Notes: generated by a model from the sequence alone, not told the origin. DNA of 39,766 bases from Lentibacillus lipolyticus (GCA_004145795.1 SEIO01000027.1:1-39766), one strand, 5' to 3'. Counted from the first letter of the stretch, positions 20,747-29,170 are shown. Translations and numbers: made by a program.

Positions 20747-21244
20747 TTACCGGTTATCAACTTTTTCCGGATACAGATCATGATTCATGAGCCGATGCGC
20801 AGCCATCTCCTCAAATCGTGTGCCCGGCTTCCCATAGTTGCAGAACGGGTCGATGGAGATGCCGCCGCGTGGTGTGAACTTTCCCCACACTTCGATATAA
20901 CGCGGGTCCATCAAGTCAATCAGATCGTTCATGATAATATTCATACAATCCTCATGAAAATCGCCATGATTACGGAAACTGAATAAATATAGTTTCAAAG
21001 ATTTGCTTTCGACCATGTTGGCATCCGGGATATAGCTGATATAAACGGTGCCGAAGTCCGGCTGATTCGTCTTCGGACATAGGGTGGTAAATTCAGGGCA
21101 ATTAAATTTGACAAAGTAATCGCGATCCGGGTGCTTGTTTTCGAATGTCTCAAGAACCTCCGGCGTGTAATCGAACTGGTAGACGGTCCCCTGGTTGCCT
21201 AACAGGGATAAATCCTCCAAATTCTCCTCGTGTCTTCCTGTCAC
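20747..21244 (-). CDS. queF: NADPH-dependent 7-cyano-7-deazaguanine reductase (QueF)
   Basis: QueF reduces preQ0 to preQ1 in queuosine synthesis for tRNA wobble modification. The 165-residue protein is the short, unimodular type found in Bacillus. It has [18 protein letters not shown], in which Cys56 and Asp63 match the catalytic residues, and the conserved [20 protein letters not shown] segment. I chose the GTG at 21242-21244 because AAGGAGG is seven bases upstream, which gives exactly the family length. A longer frame upstream would run toward the riboswitch terminator. Confidence 0.96.
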   Translation of the reverse strand: MTGRHEENLEDLSLLGNQGTVYQFDYTPEVLETFENKHPDRDYFVKFNCPEFTTLCPKTNQPDFGTVYISYIPDANMVESKSLKLYLFSFRNHGDFHEDCMNIIMNDLIDLMDPRYIEVWGKFTPRGGISIDPFCNYGKPGTRFEEMAAHRLMNHDLYPEKVDNR

Positions 21245-21275
21245 AAAATGACCTCCTTTCTGTTCCATTACAAAT

Positions 21276-21308
21276 AAAAAAACCACGGCCTAAGGCACAT
21301 GGTTTTTT
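21276..21308 (-). terminator. preQ1 riboswitch-controlled terminator
   Basis: AAAAAACCA (around 21277-21285) pairs with TGGTTTTTT (21300-21308) and ends in a T-run on the minus strand. The GCCTTAG in its loop is complementary to CTAAGG of the aptamer, which fits a ligand-dependent switch ahead of queF. Confidence 0.8.
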
Positions 21309-21323
21309 CATTACAGTCATCTG

Positions 21324-21362
21324 TCCTTAGTTTTTTTAAGAGGGTTGAAGCTAAGAACCTCT
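21324..21362 (-). ncRNA. preQ1-I riboswitch aptamer
   Basis: The minus strand reads AGAGGTTCTTAGCTTCAACC, then CTCTTAAAAAAACTAAGGA. This closely matches the preQ1 class I aptamer of the B. subtilis queC leader: an AGAGG/CCTCT stem, an A-rich tail and CTAAGG closing the pseudoknot. It lies upstream of queF with a terminator between, so preQ1 should switch off queF and the transporter gene. Confidence 0.92.
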
Positions 21363-21407
21363 TTTCGTTCAAACAAACGGATATTCTATTATCCTGTCAT
21401 GCAATCT

Positions 21408-21436
21408 ATCATATACCGGAAAATAGCACCCGTCAA
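21408..21436 (-). promoter_or_regulatory. SigA promoter of the queF operon
   Basis: On the minus strand TTGACG (21431-21436) is 17 bases from TATGAT (21408-21413). The start near 21401 places the preQ1 aptamer ~40 nt into the leader. Confidence 0.75.
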
Positions 21437-21523
21437 CAAGCGGTTAATAAAAACCACTATGTTCGAATTTCGGCAAACAAATGAGCCATTTTTGGCAGAA
21501 CAAAGAAAGGAGTCCCTATGTCC

Positions 21524-22516
21524 CTATTTTTTTCTGCGCCAAAGAGCGAAGGCAGTTGCGGCTGCTATGGCTGTTCCGGCGATGACGGGGCCTTTTTTCA
21601 GCCTATTGTCCTCGGTATACAGGGCGTCTTTCATAATCAGATTCATATTTTGCGGGCGTTCAGCCAGCCGGCGCATAAAATAACCAAACCAGTCGTCACC
21701 AAACGGAATGTACGTACAGAAATGGTACCCTTCCTCTGCAAGCTTGTCCTGCATATCATTACGGAAACCGTATAGCATTTGGAATTCAAACTTGTCTGTA
21801 TCGATGTCGTTCTCATCCACAAACTCTTTCAATTCATCGATAATGTGATGGTCATGAGTCGCAATGGATGTAAACGTATTGCCGAGCAGGCGCTGTTTGG
21901 CCAGTTTAACGAAATTACGATCAATATCCTGCTTATCCGGAAACGCGACATCGTCACTTTCTTTATATGCTCCTTTGACCAGCCTGATGCGCACATCCTT
22001 CAGCCTGGACATATCCTCTTCCGACCTGTAAAGATACGACTGAATAACAGTTCCGACATTGTCATAATGTTCACGGAGTGCGTGCAGTACATCGAGCGTC
22101 GGTTCATAATGCGCATAATCTTCCATATCGATGTTCACGAAAATACCTTTCGCCGCACCGAGAATTTCTTTCATATTTTCAATGCAGTAATCCTGGTCAA
22201 TATCCAGCCCCAACTGGGTCAGTTTTACCGATAAGTGGCAGTCCAACTCTTGTTCGTGAATGTTTTCAATAATAGCTAGGATTCGCTCCTTTGCCTGGTC
22301 CGCCTCGCTTTTATCGGAAACAAATTCCCCTAGGTTATCAAGTGTGCAGCTGATTCCTTTTGCATTCAGTTTTTTCACCGCATCAACCACACTTTGAATG
22401 GTCGTCCCCGCGACAAACTTATCTGCACCAAGGACGAACCCCCATTTTTTCGCCTGCGTATTTAAGAATTTACTGTTTGATAAACCGATAAAAAAATCCC
22501 GTGTCACATTCGTCAT
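21524..22516 (-). CDS. Proline dehydrogenase with a C-terminal hydrophobic tail
   Basis: This monofunctional FAD-dependent enzyme oxidises L-proline to pyrroline-5-carboxylate. The 330-residue TIM-barrel protein has VRIRLVKGAYKE, a late QMLYGFRND block and FMRRLAERPQN, where the paired arginines bind substrate. The C-terminus adds a ~20-residue hydrophobic helix ending in WRRKK, which is not a standard part of the fold and suggests membrane attachment. I chose the ATG at 22514-22516 with GAAGGAG upstream; 30 further in-frame residues lack a ribosome site. No pyrroline-5-carboxylate dehydrogenase gene is adjacent. Confidence 0.92.
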   Translation of the reverse strand: MTNVTRDFFIGLSNSKFLNTQAKKWGFVLGADKFVAGTTIQSVVDAVKKLNAKGISCTLDNLGEFVSDKSEADQAKERILAIIENIHEQELDCHLSVKLTQLGLDIDQDYCIENMKEILGAAKGIFVNIDMEDYAHYEPTLDVLHALREHYDNVGTVIQSYLYRSEEDMSRLKDVRIRLVKGAYKESDDVAFPDKQDIDRNFVKLAKQRLLGNTFTSIATHDHHIIDELKEFVDENDIDTDKFEFQMLYGFRNDMQDKLAEEGYHFCTYIPFGDDWFGYFMRRLAERPQNMNLIMKDALYTEDNRLKKGPVIAGTAIAAATAFALWRRKK

Positions 22517-22786
22517 GATGAAAACTCCTTCAATTCCAATTTTATAGATGTTTGCAAGTGCAACCGCATTCATCTTTCTTTTAAAAACAGTGGCTGCACG
22601 TAGCAACGATATACTTTCTATTTATGATCTCTTGCATCTATTATACTACAAAAACGTGCAAAATCCATATCAATTCTTTCAAAAATAGTAAACGGGATGA
22701 TGGCATGAAGACAGCAGGCTTTAGGTGACGGAGTGGGCGGTGTTCTGGTACCATTAGAAAATCAAACTTTAGTTTAGAGGTGGAAA

Positions 22787-23284
22787 ATGATGGATAAGGA
22801 ATTACGACTGCGGACACTGGAAAAAGATGATTTAGAGTTTTTGCACAAGCTGAATAACAACCCAGATGTGATGGATTACTGGTTTGCGGAAGCCCATATT
22901 TCATTGGAGCAAGTGCGAAACAGATTTGAAAATAACCTGGAAAATGAGCAGCACCGGCAGTTTATTTTGTGGCATAATGAAAAGCGGATTGGCTTTATCG
23001 GACTGTTTCGTATTCAGCAGCGGCACAGAAATGCGGAATTTGCTATTATGATCGACCCTGAACACCAAGGAAACGGGTATGCAGAACCGGCAACCCGGCT
23101 GGCCATGGACTATGCGTTTAAAACATTGAACCTTCATAAATTATATCTGCACGCCGACAAGATCAACGAAAAAGCTATCCATATTTATGAAAAAGTCGGA
23201 TTCCGGACAGAAGGCGAACTGCGTGAACACGTCTATGTAAACGGCGAATATCACAATCTCATCACCATGAGCGTCTTCAAGTAG
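22787..23284 (+). CDS. GNAT acetyltransferase, SpeG (spermidine N-acetyltransferase)-like
   Basis: The 165-residue single-domain GNAT protein resembles SpeG along its length: LRTLEKDDLEFLHKLNNNP at the start, then the acetyl-CoA-binding loop EHQGNGYA, KLYLHADKINEKAIHIYEKV and EGELREHVYVNGEYHN. SpeG acetylates spermidine or spermine to relieve polyamine stress. The substrate here is inferred from similarity only. AGAGGTGG precedes two tandem ATGs (22787 and 22790). A GGGGAC-type hairpin just beyond the stop may end the transcript. Confidence 0.85.
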   Translation: MMDKELRLRTLEKDDLEFLHKLNNNPDVMDYWFAEAHISLEQVRNRFENNLENEQHRQFILWHNEKRIGFIGLFRIQQRHRNAEFAIMIDPEHQGNGYAEPATRLAMDYAFKTLNLHKLYLHADKINEKAIHIYEKVGFRTEGELREHVYVNGEYHNLITMSVFK

Positions 23285-23329
23285 GAAGTGGGGACACACT
23301 TCCCCGGTGTATGCCCCCCATATGACCAT

Positions 23330-23485
23330 TCAGCGGTTGTGCCGTTTATTACGCTTGTTATCCAAATTCAAGAATTCTCTGTCTTCTGCCAGTTCCACAT
23401 CCGGGTCTGGCTTCTGCTTCATGAAACGGTTTTTATTATTTTGTTTGCCTTTATCTTTATTCCGATTCTTATTTTCCTCAGACAT
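23330..23485 (-). CDS. Small basic hypothetical protein (51 residues)
   Basis: An ATG at 23483-23485 with GGGAG ten bases upstream opens a 51-residue frame. Residues 1-25 are almost entirely Lys, Asn, Arg and Glu. An acidic middle (DPDVELAEDREFL) and a basic tail ending KRNKRHNR follow. I do not recognise the family; the composition is like small spore or DNA/RNA-associated Bacillaceae proteins such as YfhD, but no firm match can be claimed. It lies beside the gamma-SASP gene on the same strand. Confidence 0.55.
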   Translation of the reverse strand: MSEENKNRNKDKGKQNNKNRFMKQKPDPDVELAEDREFLNLDNKRNKRHNR

Positions 23486-23602
23486 AACTAATCAACTCCC
23501 TATAGCAAGGTACATACTTATGTTTCCCACCCCCGCCTCGTTTATGACAGTCAAACACTGGCAGAGCCGTGGAAACAGGTGCTTAATGGAAGGTGCTTTA
23601 CG

Positions 23603-23803
23603 CTAATTACTTGAGTTCTCTCTTGATTGCCGATTCTTGCGTTTTACTTCCTCGACGTCTGTATTACTATAGATGTTCGTGCCATGCCCGCCTGTCGTTT
23701 TGGCAATGTACGCTTTTGCCTCGTTATAGGACAGCCCAGAACGGCGGCTCTGCTGCTTCAGTGCTTCTATATCAGTTCCTTCTGCCGCATTGTTTTTCTT
23801 CAA
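23603..23803 (-). CDS. Gamma-type small acid-soluble spore protein (SspE-like)
   Basis: The 66-residue hydrophilic protein has two degenerate copies of the gamma-SASP repeat: GTDIEALKQQSRRS near the start and GTNIYSNTDVEEVKRKNRQS at the end. These proteins store amino acids in the spore and are cut by the germination protease. The start is a TTG at 23801-23803, seven bases after GGAGG. An ATG start in this frame would add 47 or 18 non-SASP residues. It shows that the organism forms endospores. The repeat count is low compared with B. subtilis SspE. Confidence 0.8.
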   Translation of the reverse strand: MKKNNAAEGTDIEALKQQSRRSGLSYNEAKAYIAKTTGGHGTNIYSNTDVEEVKRKNRQSRENSSN

Positions 23804-24009
23804 TGGAAAACCTCCAATCCTTTTTCCTGTAGCGTTAAGCAAAAAGGGCTTTTTCATGAATGTCAATGGATGGTTTGCGAAAAATAAGATGGAATCGTTG
23901 CATCTGAATGTTCCTGTCCCCTGCCTGCCAACGACCTTGCCCAACTGGATTCGTGAAACTTTCTTATTCGTTCTGGAGGGGTTACAATTGGAGCGAAAGG
24001 AGTTTGGTT

Positions 24010-24885
24010 ATGACCGTTTTTACGCAGCTGCCTGAGGAGATCAGGCAATTGGTTGAAGATAACAAACAGGATCATCCTGCTTTTCGCGATCTTGTTCAAA
24101 GCGGCGGGTATGTGCCGCCTGATAAGGAGATGTTGATTGATGCAATCACAGCACTAAGCATGGGGAAAAACGTCCTCTTGAAAGGGCCGACCGGTTCGGG
24201 AAAAACACGCTTTGCTGAAACGCTTTCCAGCCTGTTCAATCAGCCGATGTTCAATGTCAATTGCTCGGTTGATCTGGACGCCGAAAGCCTAATGGGATTC
24301 AAGACGCTGGATTACGAAGGCGACAAACAAGTCATTGATTTTGTTCCTGGCCCGGTCACGAATGCGATGAAAAATGGGACTTTCTTGTACATAGATGAAA
24401 TTAATATGGCCAAACCGGAGACACTCCCCCTCATTAATGGTGTATTGGACTACCGGCGCACGATTACCAACCCATTTACCGAAGAGATCATTACTGCCAA
24501 ACGCGGTTTCGGCGTTGTCGCCGCTATCAACGAAGGGTATGTCGGCACCGTCCCGCTAAACGAGGCATTAAAAAACCGCTTCGTCGTCATCGACATCCCA
24601 TATTTACAAGGAGTACAGCTGCGGGATTTAATCCAGCATGACAGTCGTTTAAACGATGACACCACCATTGATTTGTTCGTACGTCTTTCGGCTGACCTTA
24701 TTCAGGCCGTCGCACAAGGCAAACTTTCCGAAGACGCTGCCTCCATCCGTGCACTACTGGATGCGTGTGACTTGAGTTCCATGGTCCCGCCAAAACGGGC
24801 CATTCGCCGGGCTATCACCGATAAACTGGATGAGGACCGGGAAAAGACGCTCGTCCATACGATGGCAGAAACATTATTCGGTTAG
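24010..24885 (+). CDS. yojN: MoxR-type AAA+ ATPase, YojN/NorQ/CbbQ-like
   Basis: This is a 291-residue AAA+ ATPase with Walker A GPTGSGKT (59-66) and Walker B FLYIDE (Asp129, Glu130). Sensor and arginine-finger regions (VVAAINEGYVG and LNEALKNRF) follow. CbbQ/NorQ ATPases act with a VWA-domain partner to remodel or insert metal into an enzyme. The next gene, 11 bases downstream, encodes exactly such a partner. B. subtilis YojN is the closest remembered relative. I chose the ATG at 24010, since AAAGGAG is seven bases upstream. The client enzyme is unknown. Confidence 0.88.
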   Translation: MTVFTQLPEEIRQLVEDNKQDHPAFRDLVQSGGYVPPDKEMLIDAITALSMGKNVLLKGPTGSGKTRFAETLSSLFNQPMFNVNCSVDLDAESLMGFKTLDYEGDKQVIDFVPGPVTNAMKNGTFLYIDEINMAKPETLPLINGVLDYRRTITNPFTEEIITAKRGFGVVAAINEGYVGTVPLNEALKNRFVVIDIPYLQGVQLRDLIQHDSRLNDDTTIDLFVRLSADLIQAVAQGKLSEDAASIRALLDACDLSSMVPPKRAIRRAITDKLDEDREKTLVHTMAETLFG

Positions 24886-24896
24886 GAGAATCTTTC

Positions 24897-26813
24897 ATGT
24901 ATCGTTTTCGCGACACCACTATTGATACCCGCCTTTTCCTGGAGCTGCAGGATTTGGCCGCCGTCTTGTCCGGCATCCCTGATTTGACCTTCGAATATGC
25001 GTATGGGGCTGCCATCGACACCGGCAACCGCCGGATAACCGCAAGTGCCAATTGGGGAATCGGCAATGAAGCCGCCAAAAAAGCCGGGCTTAAGACTGAC
25101 GTCCTGCTGCGGACTCGCGGGACACTCCATCATTCCAGCATCCCGGTCATGCAAGCATATATGGAACGTTTGTCCGAATCACCACACCCGAAATTTGCGG
25201 CACAGCTGTTTACACTGTTTGAGGATAGTCGGCTTGAAGAAATTGTAAAAAAAGAGCGCCCCGGTACTGTGGATCTTTTCGATATTCGCCGGGACTACCT
25301 CATTCATTTTTTTACCCAGCAGCTGAAAACCAACGTCACTCGCGGGTTTGCCTTGGATGAACTGTACTGCTTGATCTGCCTGCTCACTCTGTCCAATCAG
25401 CCGGACCCTTCTTTCCCGGGTGCGAACGATCGGCAATTGGAGCAGTTACAGGCTCTGAAGCCAGCTATTTTTCAGGTATATGAAGTAAAAAACACGCAAG
25501 ATACCGCTCATGCTGCGGAATCGATCGTTCGCCGGCTTGACGCAGAAACGAAGGACATGATTAATGACTATACCATTTTTCCGATTGCCAGGATTGCGGA
25601 CTATACGGCCGAGACAGCTTTTGACGAACTGACCCGCACCGATCCGCTCGCTAATGATAGCCTGGAAGAAGATGTTGACGAAGGGAACAATGACACGTTT
25701 GAACAGGACTTTTCCACGTGGCACAGCGAAAATGAAAATGCCGATAAGCAGCAGAATTTCATGCAATTTGAGCTAGAGCAAGGAACCCGTTCCAGCTTGA
25801 TGGGAGAAGGGGCACGCGAAACCGAAGAAGGCGACCAGGCGATGGCATCCATTCAAGGTTCCTCGGGAAAAAGCGAACAAAACGACTATTCTAATATGGA
25901 AGCCATGGAAAAACGGCAGGACAATCAGGACGATGGGTCATCCGGTGACGCGTTTGGACAGGAAAACAAGCATGCCATCAACATCACCAAACATGCGGAA
26001 ACGCCTTCTGAGAAGGACGAATATAACTATCGGGTATACGCGGAAGAAGTCGCCCCGCATCAGCGGCGGCTATCCAAAACCATCGAAAAAGTGCTCGAGC
26101 ATAAACAAACAGCCCCCCGGCAAAATCTGGCTGCCGGTCGGCTCTCGAAAAAATTGGTGTCCATCGTAACCGACGAATACCCGCGGCTATTTTACAAAAA
26201 AAATGAGGAATCAAAAGAGATTGATGCCGCCTTTACCCTGCTCGTCGATTGTTCCGCATCGATGATGAATAAGATGGAAGAGACGAAAAAGGGCATCATT
26301 CTGTTCCATGAAGTGCTGAAAGACTTGAAGATTCCACATGCCATCATCGGGTTTTGGGAGGAAGCTACCGAAGTAAAAGAAAACCATAAACCAAATTATT
26401 CCCATGTAGTCCATTCGTTTAACGACTCGCTTTACCAAAAGAATGGGGCTAAAATTATGCAGCTGGAAGCACAGGAGGATAATCGTGACGGCTTCAGCAT
26501 CCGCACTGCAGCAGCAGAACTCGAAGCCCGGACTGAAAAAAACCGTTTCCTTCTTGTATTCTCGGATGGGCAACCAGCCGCTTCGGACTACACGGATAAC
26601 GGCATCGTGGATACAAATAAGGCCGTTTATGAAACGCGCAGAAAAAACATCGACGTCATCGGTATGTTTCTGGCGGAAGGCGACATTAGCGAACAAGATG
26701 ACCAACTCATGCGCAGTATATACGGTAACGAACGCATTATGGTCCCAACCGCCACCCAGTTGCCCGAGCACTTCTCCCCCTTGCTCAAAAAACTGCTCCT
26801 GCAAACCATCTGA
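24897..26813 (+). CDS. yojO: VWA-domain protein, YojO/NorD/CbbO-like partner of the MoxR ATPase
   Basis: The protein has 638 residues, as remembered for B. subtilis YojO. A long N-terminal region (1-~230) is followed by an acidic, low-complexity linker rich in Glu, Asp, Gln and Ser (~250-370). A C-terminal von Willebrand factor A domain carries the metal site DCSAS at 451-455. VWA partners of MoxR ATPases hold the client protein through the metal site. The two genes surely form an operon. No nitric oxide reductase or Rubisco gene lies nearby, so the client must be elsewhere. Confidence 0.88.
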   Translation: MYRFRDTTIDTRLFLELQDLAAVLSGIPDLTFEYAYGAAIDTGNRRITASANWGIGNEAAKKAGLKTDVLLRTRGTLHHSSIPVMQAYMERLSESPHPKFAAQLFTLFEDSRLEEIVKKERPGTVDLFDIRRDYLIHFFTQQLKTNVTRGFALDELYCLICLLTLSNQPDPSFPGANDRQLEQLQALKPAIFQVYEVKNTQDTAHAAESIVRRLDAETKDMINDYTIFPIARIADYTAETAFDELTRTDPLANDSLEEDVDEGNNDTFEQDFSTWHSENENADKQQNFMQFELEQGTRSSLMGEGARETEEGDQAMASIQGSSGKSEQNDYSNMEAMEKRQDNQDDGSSGDAFGQENKHAINITKHAETPSEKDEYNYRVYAEEVAPHQRRLSKTIEKVLEHKQTAPRQNLAAGRLSKKLVSIVTDEYPRLFYKKNEESKEIDAAFTLLVDCSASMMNKMEETKKGIILFHEVLKDLKIPHAIIGFWEEATEVKENHKPNYSHVVHSFNDSLYQKNGAKIMQLEAQEDNRDGFSIRTAAAELEARTEKNRFLLVFSDGQPAASDYTDNGIVDTNKAVYETRRKNIDVIGMFLAEGDISEQDDQLMRSIYGNERIMVPTATQLPEHFSPLLKKLLLQTI

Positions 26814-26840
26814 ACGCGATGAAGCAGAGACAAAAATAAC

Positions 26841-26869
26841 TTTCCAGTAACGTAGAAAAAAGTTATGAT
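26841..26869 (+). promoter_or_regulatory. Possible SigA promoter of the RNase HI-like gene
   Basis: TTTCCA (26841-26846) is 17 bases from TATGAT (26864-26869). The -35 is weak. The predicted start near 26876 lies before the dyad at 26893-26909. Confidence 0.45.
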
Positions 26870-26892
26870 AGGGAGCAGTGGGACGGACGAAG

Positions 26893-26909
26893 GGATAAAG
26901 GCTTTATCC
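26893..26909. promoter_or_regulatory. Perfect 17-bp dyad, operator-like
   Basis: GGATAAAG, one central G, then CTTTATCC form a perfect inverted repeat about 17-33 bases past the predicted transcription start of the RNase HI-like gene. It is too short-looped for a normal RNA hairpin and is best read as a possible repressor operator. The protein that might bind it is unknown. Confidence 0.4.
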
Positions 26910-26941
26910 GAATAGACTTTCACAGAAGAGGAGCATGAACC

Positions 26942-27331
26942 TTGATTGAGGTTTACACGGACGGTGCATCAACAGGAAACCCTGGTCATAGCGGGGCTGG
27001 GATTTATATAAAGGCGAACGGTAAAACGTATGAGCATTCCTATGTATTAGGGGAAATGTCCAACCATGAAGCAGAGTTTCGCGCAGTGGTGAAGGCGATG
27101 GATTTATGCTGTGAATACTTTCCAGGCGAGATTATTTCATTGCGGTCAGATTCCAAACTAGTAGTGGAAACCATTGAGAAGGATTTCACCAAAAATCAAG
27201 CTTTTCTTCCCTTTCTAGAACAATTTCGAAAAACAATGAACCATTTTCCACACGTGTTTATTAAATGGATCCCCGAGAAACAAAATACACACGCCGATTA
27301 TTTGGCCAGAAAAGCACTTCGGGAAGTATAA
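26942..27331 (+). CDS. RNase HI-family protein (YpeP-like)
   Basis: The 129-residue protein is a stand-alone RNase H fold. The catalytic carboxylates are in place: Asp7 in YTDGAST, Glu43 in NHEAEF, Asp70 in RSDSK and Asp119 in THADYLA. It should cut RNA in RNA-DNA hybrids. It lacks the basic protrusion of E. coli RNase HI, as do the Bacillus YpeP/YpdQ-type proteins, whose in vivo role is unclear. The start is a TTG at 26942 with GAGGAG eight bases upstream. Confidence 0.88.
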   Translation: MIEVYTDGASTGNPGHSGAGIYIKANGKTYEHSYVLGEMSNHEAEFRAVVKAMDLCCEYFPGEIISLRSDSKLVVETIEKDFTKNQAFLPFLEQFRKTMNHFPHVFIKWIPEKQNTHADYLARKALREV

Positions 27332-27479
27332 CAAACAGAAACCGCATCGGACAGGACATGGAACTCGTCCCCATGCCCCCTTTCATGTGCTCCTCGTCGG
27401 GTGGACAGGCAGAATAATAGGAACTTTTTGGAACACGCGTTATAATAGGCCTACATATACAATGGAAAGAGGGATTTGC

Positions 27480-27950
27480 ATGAGCAGTGGTATGGATGAT
27501 GTTGCACAGGGCTGGCTGCAGCATCGAATGGTGCTGGATGATTTGCTAGCCGTGACAGAAGACGATTATGTCGATTACAGACCTTGGGAGGGCGCCATGT
27601 CACTTGGTGAACTTGCCATTCACATTGTCACAACGACCGATATGTTTATTAATGGGATTAAACAAGGCGAATTTGGCGCTCCAGCCGTTGAGAATAATTA
27701 TAAAACAATCAATGATGTTCGCACGATTGTTGAACGTTACACGGAACAAACCAGAGAAGAAATCAAATCAATTTTTGACTTTCAGCTGAAAGGTTATATC
27801 TTGTTTAATGGTGTTCGGGCACCAGGTACATACTGGCTGTCAAACGCCATCGACCACGAAATCCATCACAAAGGACAGCTTTTCACCTATGTCCGCATGA
27901 CCGGCGCACAAAACTTGCCATCTTTCATGCGGCAGCCAAATGAAGTGTAG
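27480..27950 (+). CDS. DinB/YfiT-family putative metal-dependent hydrolase
   Basis: This four-helix-bundle protein has 156 residues with the DinB histidine pattern. One histidine is in ELAIHIVTT, and a second pair is in AIDHEIHHKGQLFTYVRM, the usual metal-binding region. The family includes thiol-dependent transferases such as bacillithiol S-transferases. The function of this member cannot be told from sequence. AGAGGG precedes the ATG at 27480. It appears to be a single-gene transcript with a strong terminator downstream. Confidence 0.85.
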   Translation: MSSGMDDVAQGWLQHRMVLDDLLAVTEDDYVDYRPWEGAMSLGELAIHIVTTTDMFINGIKQGEFGAPAVENNYKTINDVRTIVERYTEQTREEIKSIFDFQLKGYILFNGVRAPGTYWLSNAIDHEIHHKGQLFTYVRMTGAQNLPSFMRQPNEV

Positions 27951-27983
27951 GGAAAAGACTGGGACATAAGTATGAATGCAACC

Positions 27984-28043
27984 AAAAATCCGAACGGTGA
28001 TCCAACATTGTTTCTGTTGGAATCAGTTCGGATTTTTCTTTTA
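27984..28043 (+). terminator. Intrinsic terminator downstream of the DinB-like gene
   Basis: AAAAATCCGAAC pairs with GTTCGGATTTTT, with an inner TCCAACA/TGTTGGA extension, followed by CTTTTAA. The stem is long and stable. The 210 bases between it and the YitT-family gene show no clear promoter or RNA element. Confidence 0.85.
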
Positions 28044-28254
28044 ATACCGTCAACATTGTTTCCTCCCTATCGACAAACAAATTCCTTATATAGTTACTTG
28101 CGTATGCCAGCAGGAAGCTGTAAACTCGCCATAGATTTTAGCGATGGCAAATTACGAACGGCTTATAGCATCCCTCGCTCGCACACAGGTTTATTTATCT
28201 CCGTTCAGGGAATCAGCGGAACGATACATTTGCATTGATAAGGAGCTGAAAACA

Positions 28255-29094
28255 ATGGCAAGACTACTGAAAGACATTTCCATGATTGTGGCAGGTACAC
28301 TATTATACGCCTTGGCCCTCAACTTTTTGGCCATTCCAAACAACCTGGCAGATGGCGGTCTGCCGGGTATGTCTATTATACTTCACTATGCATTTGGGTG
28401 GTCACCCGGAATTGTCAACTTCATTCTAGCTTCAATTATTATACTGATTGGCTATCGTGTCTTGCCAAGACGGAGCATATTACTAACGGTCATCACGACC
28501 CCGCTCATTTCCTTTTTTATTTATATAACAGAAGGCCTCGGAGAATCGTTGGGTGACGCGCTTGTGTCCGCCATTTTCGCCGGGTTCTTCATTGGCGTTG
28601 GTGCCGGACTGATCTTTCGTACGGGCAGTTCGATGGGGGGAACAAGTGTCATCGCCCGAATGTTTCATCATAACCTGGGCTGGGATCTGACACGAACGAA
28701 TTTTGTCCTCGACGCAGTGATTGTGACGTCCGGACTGTTCATCATCGGCCCGCTTCATACGATGTACACGATTGTGTCCTTGTTTGTCGGCAAAAAGGCA
28801 ACCGATCTGATCATAGAGGGGTTGGATACACGAAAAGCCGTCAGCGTCATTTCCGCTTATGCTCCTGAAATAACCGATGAAGTCGTTTTGCAGATGAAAA
28901 CGAGTGCAACCGTATTCGAAGGGTATGGCGGCTATCTAAAAGAAAATGCGGACATGGCCTATATTATCATTAGCAAATACCAGATTATGAAACTCAAACG
29001 CATCATCAATTCCGTCGACGACAGAGCCTTTGTCGTCATCCACGACGTTCGCGACGTATTCGGCGGCAGCTTCTCCTGGCCAAAGAAATCCTAA
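28255..29094 (+). CDS. YitT/DUF2179-family membrane protein
   Basis: The 279-residue protein has five to six hydrophobic segments in the first ~190 residues, including GLPGMSIILHYAFGWSPGIVN and GSSMGGTSVIARMFHHNLGW. A soluble C-terminal DUF2179 domain follows (from ~TRKAVSVISAYAPEITDEV). This is the usual YitT-family architecture, and the function of the family is not established. I chose the ATG at 28255, with AAGGAG nine bases upstream. A 37-residue in-frame extension upstream has no ribosome site and is not hydrophobic. Confidence 0.88.
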   Translation: MARLLKDISMIVAGTLLYALALNFLAIPNNLADGGLPGMSIILHYAFGWSPGIVNFILASIIILIGYRVLPRRSILLTVITTPLISFFIYITEGLGESLGDALVSAIFAGFFIGVGAGLIFRTGSSMGGTSVIARMFHHNLGWDLTRTNFVLDAVIVTSGLFIIGPLHTMYTIVSLFVGKKATDLIIEGLDTRKAVSVISAYAPEITDEVVLQMKTSATVFEGYGGYLKENADMAYIIISKYQIMKLKRIINSVDDRAFVVIHDVRDVFGGSFSWPKKS

Positions 29095-29170
29095 TGGGAA
29101 GCGGGGACAGGCTCCTTGGCCCGCCTCCCTATTAGCAAAATTTTGAGCAGGACAGTCAACCTGCCCCACT
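29095..29170. repeat. GC-rich intergenic palindrome of the GGGGACAGG type
   Basis: GGGAAGCGGG (29097-29106) faces CCCGCCTCCC (29119-29129) around ACAGGCTCCTTGG, and a second GCAGG/CCTGC hairpin follows. It lies between convergent genes. Similar GGGACA-bearing palindromes occur at 6852, 23284, 30349 and 35319. They may be dispersed REP-like elements or terminators. Confidence 0.4.

Noticed and set aside
23284-23305. GGAAGTGGGGACACACTTCC as a terminator of the SpeG-like gene
   Set aside because: No T-run follows on either strand, so it is treated as part of the GGGACA palindrome family instead.
26211-26804. A 197-residue open frame antisense to the VWA domain of yojO
   Set aside because: The sense strand has the intact metal site and full family length; the antisense product is unlike any protein I know.
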